A stretch of DNA of 64,000 nucleotides from Tropicimonas sp. IMCC34011 (lineage in GTDB: Bacteria; Pseudomonadota; Alphaproteobacteria; Rhodobacterales; Rhodobacteraceae), in NCBI RefSeq assembly GCF_003390865.1, contig NZ_QMEJ01000001.1, forward strand, positions 1,116,001-1,180,000, in the 5' to 3' direction. Below the pieces are notes generated by a model. It had not been told where the DNA came from and did not search any database. It saw nothing but the letters and a program-made list of their open reading frames with translations. Position numbers and translations under genes: made by a program. Shown here piece after piece: positions 60,439 to 64,000 of the stretch (position 1 is the first letter of the stretch; every line of letters starts with the position of its first letter).

Positions 60439-61437
60439 TTACTCGGTGACCAGCTCGTATTCCTCGACGAGGTCGAGATCCTCGGCAAGCTGGACCTGGA
60501 TCGGGGACAGCACCTCGATGAAGGCGGCCGGGTCGGGCCGCGTGACGGTCACGCCGTTCTCGGACTGAAGCGTCTCGACGAGCTCCTCGTCATACATCTT
60601 GGACTGCTCGACACCGTATTCGTTGGCCGAGATGGCCGCCTCTTCGACGATCGTCTTGAGATCGTCGGGAAGCTTGTCCCACGTCCGCTGCGAGATCGAC
60701 GTGTGGTTGACCTGGAAGGTGTGCGCCGTCAGCGCGAGGTTCGGCGCGACCTCGTAGAGCTTGGAGCCGGAATAGCCCGGCAGGGAGCTTTCCATCGCGT
60801 CGGCGACGCCCGTCTGCATGGCGGCATAGAGCTCGCCCCAGGCGACCGTGACCGGCAGCATCCCGAAGGCGGACCACGTCTCGGCGTCCATCGGCGAGGG
60901 CGGGGTGCGCATCTTCAGGCCGGAAAGGTCTTCGGGCCCTTCGACGGGCGTGTCGGCGGTGGACATGTTCCGCGTGCCGGACGCGCCGAGGGCGAGGAGG
61001 TGCAGGCCGACGCCGCGTTCGTCATAGACGGTCTGGAAATGATCGTGCACCGCCGTGCCGGGGCCCACCTTCGCCAGGACGTCGTCCATGCCCTCGAAGA
61101 GGTAGGGCATGGTGAAGATCGCGTATTCGGGGACGTTCTGCACCGCGTTCGAGGTGGTGGAGATCATCATGTCGATCGTCCCGAAGCCCATCTCCCCGAT
61201 GACGGCGGGGTCCTGACCGAGCTGTCCGGAATCGAAGATCTCGACGGCGATCCGCCCGTCGCTTTCCTCCTCGACCTGCTCTTTGAAGGCCGTGGCCATG
61301 TCGTTGTAGGGGTGCGGCGACTGCACGAGGGTGTGGACGCGAAGCGTGTGCTCCTGCGCGGCCGCGGCGCTCACGAGGGAGACGGCCGCAAGTCCGGCGG
61401 CGGAGCCGAGAAGGAAGAGGCGCCTGGAATGGGTCAT
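60439..61437 (-). CDS. TRAP transporter periplasmic binding protein (DctP-type)
   Basis: The 332-residue protein has a signal peptide (MTHSRRLFLLGSAAGLAAVSLVSAAAA; an RR pair is present but followed by LFLLG, so Sec or Tat export is open). The DctP fold shows AFKEQVEEESDGRIAVEIFDSGQLG, FTMPYLFEGMDDV, the carboxylate-binding Arg region GLKMRTPPSPMDAETW, and GVADAMESSLPGYSG. It leads the seven-gene operon. The start is MTHSRRLF at 61437; the longer upstream frame lacks a signal peptide. Confidence 0.93.
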   Translation of the reverse strand: MTHSRRLFLLGSAAGLAAVSLVSAAAAQEHTLRVHTLVQSPHPYNDMATAFKEQVEEESDGRIAVEIFDSGQLGQDPAVIGEMGFGTIDMMISTTSNAVQNVPEYAIFTMPYLFEGMDDVLAKVGPGTAVHDHFQTVYDERGVGLHLLALGASGTRNMSTADTPVEGPEDLSGLKMRTPPSPMDAETWSAFGMLPVTVAWGELYAAMQTGVADAMESSLPGYSGSKLYEVAPNLALTAHTFQVNHTSISQRTWDKLPDDLKTIVEEAAISANEYGVEQSKMYDEELVETLQSENGVTVTRPDPAAFIEVLSPIQVQLAEDLDLVEEYELVTE

Positions 61438-61776
61438 GTTGATCTCGCTTTCATGAACGGTCGGTGAAGCTGACGTAACGAAGCTCAACCCAGCTTCGCG
61501 ATAATTACAAATATAATTAGAGGATCGGACCATACCGGGAGCTTATGGCCGATCCTGCCAACCCTGCCCCATTGGGCCCGGGCAACGAACTGCCCCGGCG
61601 CAGCAGGGTCCAGAGCGAGCCGCCTGGTCCCGCGCCGGGCGACAGATCCGTGCCCCGGGCCAGCGCCCCGATCCGGGTGCTGCCGCGCCGCGGTCGTTTC
61701 AGAGGCATGATGCGTGATTTCACGGCACCCGGTAAAGCGCATTCCGATGGGCGGGCACCCTGCTCGCGGAGCCCGT
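61438..61776. promoter_or_regulatory. Regulatory gap upstream of the TRAP operon, with AT-rich element
   Basis: This 339-bp stretch has no convincing gene. ATAATTACAAATATAATTAG (61501-61520) stands out in the GC-rich context and holds two TAATTA-type repeats 12 nt apart, 64 bp before dctP; it could be the promoter or an operator. The rest is GC-rich, with nothing else recognised apart from the tail of the MarR transcript. Confidence 0.4.
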
Positions 61777-62271
61777 TCAGTCCGCGTCCCCCTCGAAGGA
61801 CGCGAGCCAGACCCGCAGCCCCTCATCCAGCGATGGGCGGAGCTCCTCCGGCAGGCCCTCCATCAGACGATGCTGGTTCGCGACATGCTCGGTCACGACA
61901 GCATCTATCAGCGCAAACCCCTTGTCGGTCAGCGCGACGACCGAGCCGCGGCCGTCCTCGGGATTGACCTGACGCAGCACCAGCCCGGACGCTTCGAGGC
62001 GATCGAGGCGGTTGGTCATCGTGCCCGAAGCCACCATCGTCCACGAGATCAGGGCGGACGGTGTGAGCGCGTAGGGCGATCCGGCGCGGCGCAGGGTGGC
62101 GAGCACGTCGAAGGAGGCCGGCGTCAGGTCGTGCGCCTTGTAGACCTTGAGCAGTTCCTGCGAGAGGCGATCAACGAGCCGTTTCATCCGACCGAACGTG
62201 CCCATCGCCGAGACGTCCAGGTCCGGACGCTCGGCGCCCCATTGGGAAAGGATGCGATCCACCTGATCCAT
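61777..62271 (-). CDS. MarR-family transcriptional regulator
   Basis: The 164-residue winged-helix protein begins MDQVDRILSQWGAERPDLD and carries the MarR core SFDVLATLRRAGSPYALTPSALISW, MVASGTMTNRLDRLEASGLV and VNPEDGRGSVVALTDKG (the D-x-R wing). It is divergent from an EamA exporter gene, and two TATCTTGACG-type palindromes lie between, so it probably represses that exporter and itself in response to a small phenolic or antibiotic-like ligand. Confidence 0.92.
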   Translation of the reverse strand: MDQVDRILSQWGAERPDLDVSAMGTFGRMKRLVDRLSQELLKVYKAHDLTPASFDVLATLRRAGSPYALTPSALISWTMVASGTMTNRLDRLEASGLVLRQVNPEDGRGSVVALTDKGFALIDAVVTEHVANQHRLMEGLPEELRPSLDEGLRVWLASFEGDAD

Positions 62272-62292
62272 GCCGACGCCATATCCCGATTT

Positions 62293-62310
62293 TATCTTGA
62301 CGCCAAGGTA
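62293..62310. promoter_or_regulatory. MarR-type operator 1
   Basis: TATCTTGACGCCAAGGTA is an 18-bp near-palindrome (arms TATCTTG/CAAGGTA) of the TATCTTGACGTCAAGATA type bound by many MarR regulators. It lies 21 bp upstream of the MarR start. Confidence 0.65.
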
Positions 62311-62318
62311 AAAGCACC

Positions 62319-62336
62319 TATCTCGACGTCGAGACA
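62319..62336. promoter_or_regulatory. MarR-type operator 2
   Basis: TATCTCGACGTCGAGACA contains the perfect 14-bp palindrome TCTCGACGTCGAGA and matches operator 1 in form; the two sites start 26 bp apart. It ends 13 bp before the exporter start codon. Confidence 0.65.
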
Positions 62337-62349
62337 TATGGAGGATCAC

Positions 62350-63234
62350 ATGCCGGATCTGTCCGACACTCTCCTTGCCGCCTCCGCCCCGGCGGTTTGG
62401 GGAAGCACTTACATCGTCACGTCCGAGCTTCTGCCGCCGGGCTACCCACTGACGGACGCCGTTCTGCGAGCGCTTCCCGCCGGGCTGCTGCTCCTCTTGG
62501 TCACCCGGCAGCTTCCGCCACTGCGCTGGCTCGGACGCCTCGCGGTACTCGGCGCGCTCAACTTCTCCATCTTCTGGACGGCACTCTTCGTCGCGGCCTA
62601 CCGGTTGCCCGGCGGTTTTGCGGCCACGCTCACCTCCATCCAGCCCCTGATCGTGCTCATTCTGGCGCGGGCGCTCCTCGGCACACCTCTCACCGCGCGC
62701 GGCATCGGTGCGGCATTCGTCGGAATCGGGGGAGTTGGGCTGCTGGTTCTCGGACCGGACGCCGATCCCGACGCAGTCGGCATCGCCGCGGCGCTCATCG
62801 GTTCGGTCTCCATGGCCTCGGGCGTCGTCCTGACACGCAAGTGGCGCCCCGACGTTCCCGCGCTGACCTTCACCGCGTGGCAACTCACGGCGGGCGGGCT
62901 CCTGCTCCTGCCTGCGGCGCTGATCTTCGAGCCGGCCCTCCCTGCCCCGAGCCTCGCCCACGTCGCGGGCTTCCTCTGGCTGGCCATCGCAGGCGCCGCT
63001 CTCAGCTATTTCCTCTGGTTCCGGGGGATCGAACGGATCGGCCCCGCCGCCGTCACGGGGCTTGGCTTTCTCAGCCCCCTGACCGCGGTTTTCCTCGGCT
63101 GGGCGATCCTCGGACAGGCGCTGACCGGGCTCCAGCTTCTCGGCGCGGCCATCGTTCTTGGCTGCGTCTGGATCGGCAGCCGGGCCGTCCCTGCCTCGCG
63201 GGCCGGATCCGGGACGGCACGCGCGTCGGTCTAG
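62350..63234 (+). CDS. EamA/DMT-family exporter
   Basis: The 294-residue protein has ten helices in two EamA repeats (APAVWGSTYIVTSELLPPGYPLTDAVLRALPAG opening, in part; FLSPLTAVFLGWAILGQALTG in the second repeat). The ATG at 62350 is preferred over one 12 nt upstream because GGAGG lies at proper spacing. It is probably a MarR-controlled efflux pump for a metabolite or toxic compound. Its stop overlaps the LysR gene stop on the other strand by 4 bp. Confidence 0.9.
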   Translation: MPDLSDTLLAASAPAVWGSTYIVTSELLPPGYPLTDAVLRALPAGLLLLLVTRQLPPLRWLGRLAVLGALNFSIFWTALFVAAYRLPGGFAATLTSIQPLIVLILARALLGTPLTARGIGAAFVGIGGVGLLVLGPDADPDAVGIAAALIGSVSMASGVVLTRKWRPDVPALTFTAWQLTAGGLLLLPAALIFEPALPAPSLAHVAGFLWLAIAGAALSYFLWFRGIERIGPAAVTGLGFLSPLTAVFLGWAILGQALTGLQLLGAAIVLGCVWIGSRAVPASRAGSGTARASV

Positions 63235-64000
63235 CCGCCGGCACCCCGACGGGACAGGCGCGGATCCGCGTCGAGAACGGAGGTAAGATCCTCAAGAAAC
63301 GCGGCCGCCGCGCGGGAGAAGGGCGCATCGCGCGCCGTCAGCACCTGGAAGTCGAACGGAATCTCGGGCGCGAAAGCCACCGAGGTCAGAGCGTCCCCGA
63401 AGACGCCGGAGGTGACGGGATCCACGATCGCAATACCAACTCCGAGCGCCGCGAGGCCACAGGCGGAATAGGAGGGCTGCGTTTCGGCGACGATATTGGG
63501 CGCGACGCCCGCCTCCGCAAATCGCTGGAGCAGGTAGCCGTAGGTCACGGTGCGATGGTTGAGAACAACGAGGGGGCGTTCCGCGAGATCTGCGGGCGTG
63601 ACCACGTCCCGGCCCGCAAGCGGATCCGATCGCGTCATGACACACACGCAGCTCGTCGTGTAGGACGCGACGACCTCCACATCGGGCCGCGCCGCGACGG
63701 TCTGCGCCATTCCGATATCTATCTGCCGGGCGGAGAGCTGGTCGAGGATGCGGGAGGAGGTGTAAACGTCATGTGTCACCTCGGCGCCGGGGTGGCGCGC
63801 GACGAATGCGCTGACGGCGGCGGGGATCAGTCCGAACGAGGCCATGGGAAGCGACGCGAGGCGCAGGGTCGTCCGCTGGTGACCGCGGATCTTCTGCGCT
63901 TCCTGCGCCAGCCGGTCGAAGCCGTAATACATCCGCTCGACTTCGGCGAAGAAGGCATGGGCCTCCCGCGTCGCCTCCACGCGGCCGCCGAACCGCAGCA
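63231..64000 (-). CDS. LysR-family transcriptional regulator (partial, N-terminus beyond window)
   Basis: About 256 residues are visible, from the end of the DNA-binding domain (LRFGGRVEATREAHAFF, at the right edge) through the whole co-inducer-binding domain (LRLASLPMASFGLIPAAVSAFVARHP, in part, and GLAALGVGIAIVDPVT). The DNA-binding helix-turn-helix lies beyond 64000. The first in-window Met is not the true start. The target genes cannot be inferred from this window. Confidence 0.88.
   Translation of the reverse strand, partial: LRFGGRVEATREAHAFFAEVERMYYGFDRLAQEAQKIRGHQRTTLRLASLPMASFGLIPAAVSAFVARHPGAEVTHDVYTSSRILDQLSARQIDIGMAQTVAARPDVEVVASYTTSCVCVMTRSDPLAGRDVVTPADLAERPLVVLNHRTVTYGYLLQRFAEAGVAPNIVAETQPSYSACGLAALGVGIAIVDPVTSGVFGDALTSVAFAPEIPFDFQVLTARDAPFSRAAAAFLEDLTSVLDADPRLSRRGAGG

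Noticed and set aside
53392-61437. A trans-4-hydroxyproline pathway for the TRAP/DadA/DapA operon
   Set aside because: No epimerase or ketoglutarate semialdehyde dehydrogenase is present, and the pathway does not explain the BisC-type enzyme. Kept only as a weak alternative.

Overview
The window is one stretch of a GC-rich alphaproteobacterial genome, most likely a marine or saline Rhodobacteraceae (Roseobacter-type). The evidence is the dense operons with 4-nt stop/start overlaps, the many ABC and TRAP uptake systems, the choline-O-sulfate/choline to betaine locus, the rhizobial-type rhamnose locus with a bifunctional aldolase/dehydrogenase, and a B12 riboswitch on a class Ib ribonucleotide reductase. 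I see no insertion sequence, phage gene, CRISPR array, tRNA or rRNA. Both window edges cut genes: an oligopeptide ABC ATPase at the left and a LysR regulator at the right.

Layout. 1-1.2 kb: end of a peptide ABC transporter operon (two ATPases). 1.3-5.5 kb (minus): nrdHIEF behind a cobalamin riboswitch. 5.5-9.6 kb (minus): an aspartate-dehydrogenase-like gene and a type I secretion ABC/adaptor pair. 9.6-22.1 kb: a sugar-acid locus of two divergent operons around a palindromic operator. The minus arm carries dgoK, a VOC protein, an EamA transporter, dgoA and a ChbG-type deacetylase. The plus arm carries a DapA-like protein, a galactonate-dehydratase-like enzyme, a MalEFGK-type importer, an IclR regulator fused to an SMP-30 lactonase, and an SDR. 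Together these could oxidise a sugar to its lactone, open the lactone, dehydrate the acid, and phosphorylate and cleave it. 22.1-30.6 kb: betICBA divergent from choXWV, with a BetI operator between. 30.6-34.1 kb: a RutE-like nitroreductase and a cation/proton antiporter with a C-terminal cyclic-nucleotide-binding-like domain.

34.2-46.0 kb: complete L-rhamnose catabolism. rhaI and an aldolase/lactaldehyde dehydrogenase fusion lie on the minus strand. A DeoR regulator, an ABC importer, mutarotase, kinase and L-lactate dehydrogenase lie on the plus strand, so the pathway runs through to pyruvate. 46.0-49.2 kb (minus): zur-znuC-znuB with a Zur box but no znuA, preceded by an EamA transporter. 49.5-53.2 kb (minus): a stressosome operon (rsbR, rsbS, rsbT) followed by a GHKL-PP2C fusion and a GHKL-HisKA_2-GHKL sensor kinase; no sigma factor or receiver protein is nearby. 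53.4-61.4 kb (minus): a seven-gene operon of a TRAP importer, a DapA-family enzyme, a cytosolic BisC-type molybdoenzyme, an SDR lacking the usual catalytic Tyr/Lys, and a DadA-like amino-acid dehydrogenase; its substrate is unknown. 61.8-64 kb: a MarR regulator divergent from an EamA exporter with two MarR-type operators, then the partial LysR gene.

The items most worth follow-up are the stressosome output module, the IclR-lactonase fusion with its candidate operator, the BisC/DadA/TRAP catabolic operon, and the B12-riboswitch control of nrdHIEF. Functions rest on recognising family motifs by eye; no database search was possible.
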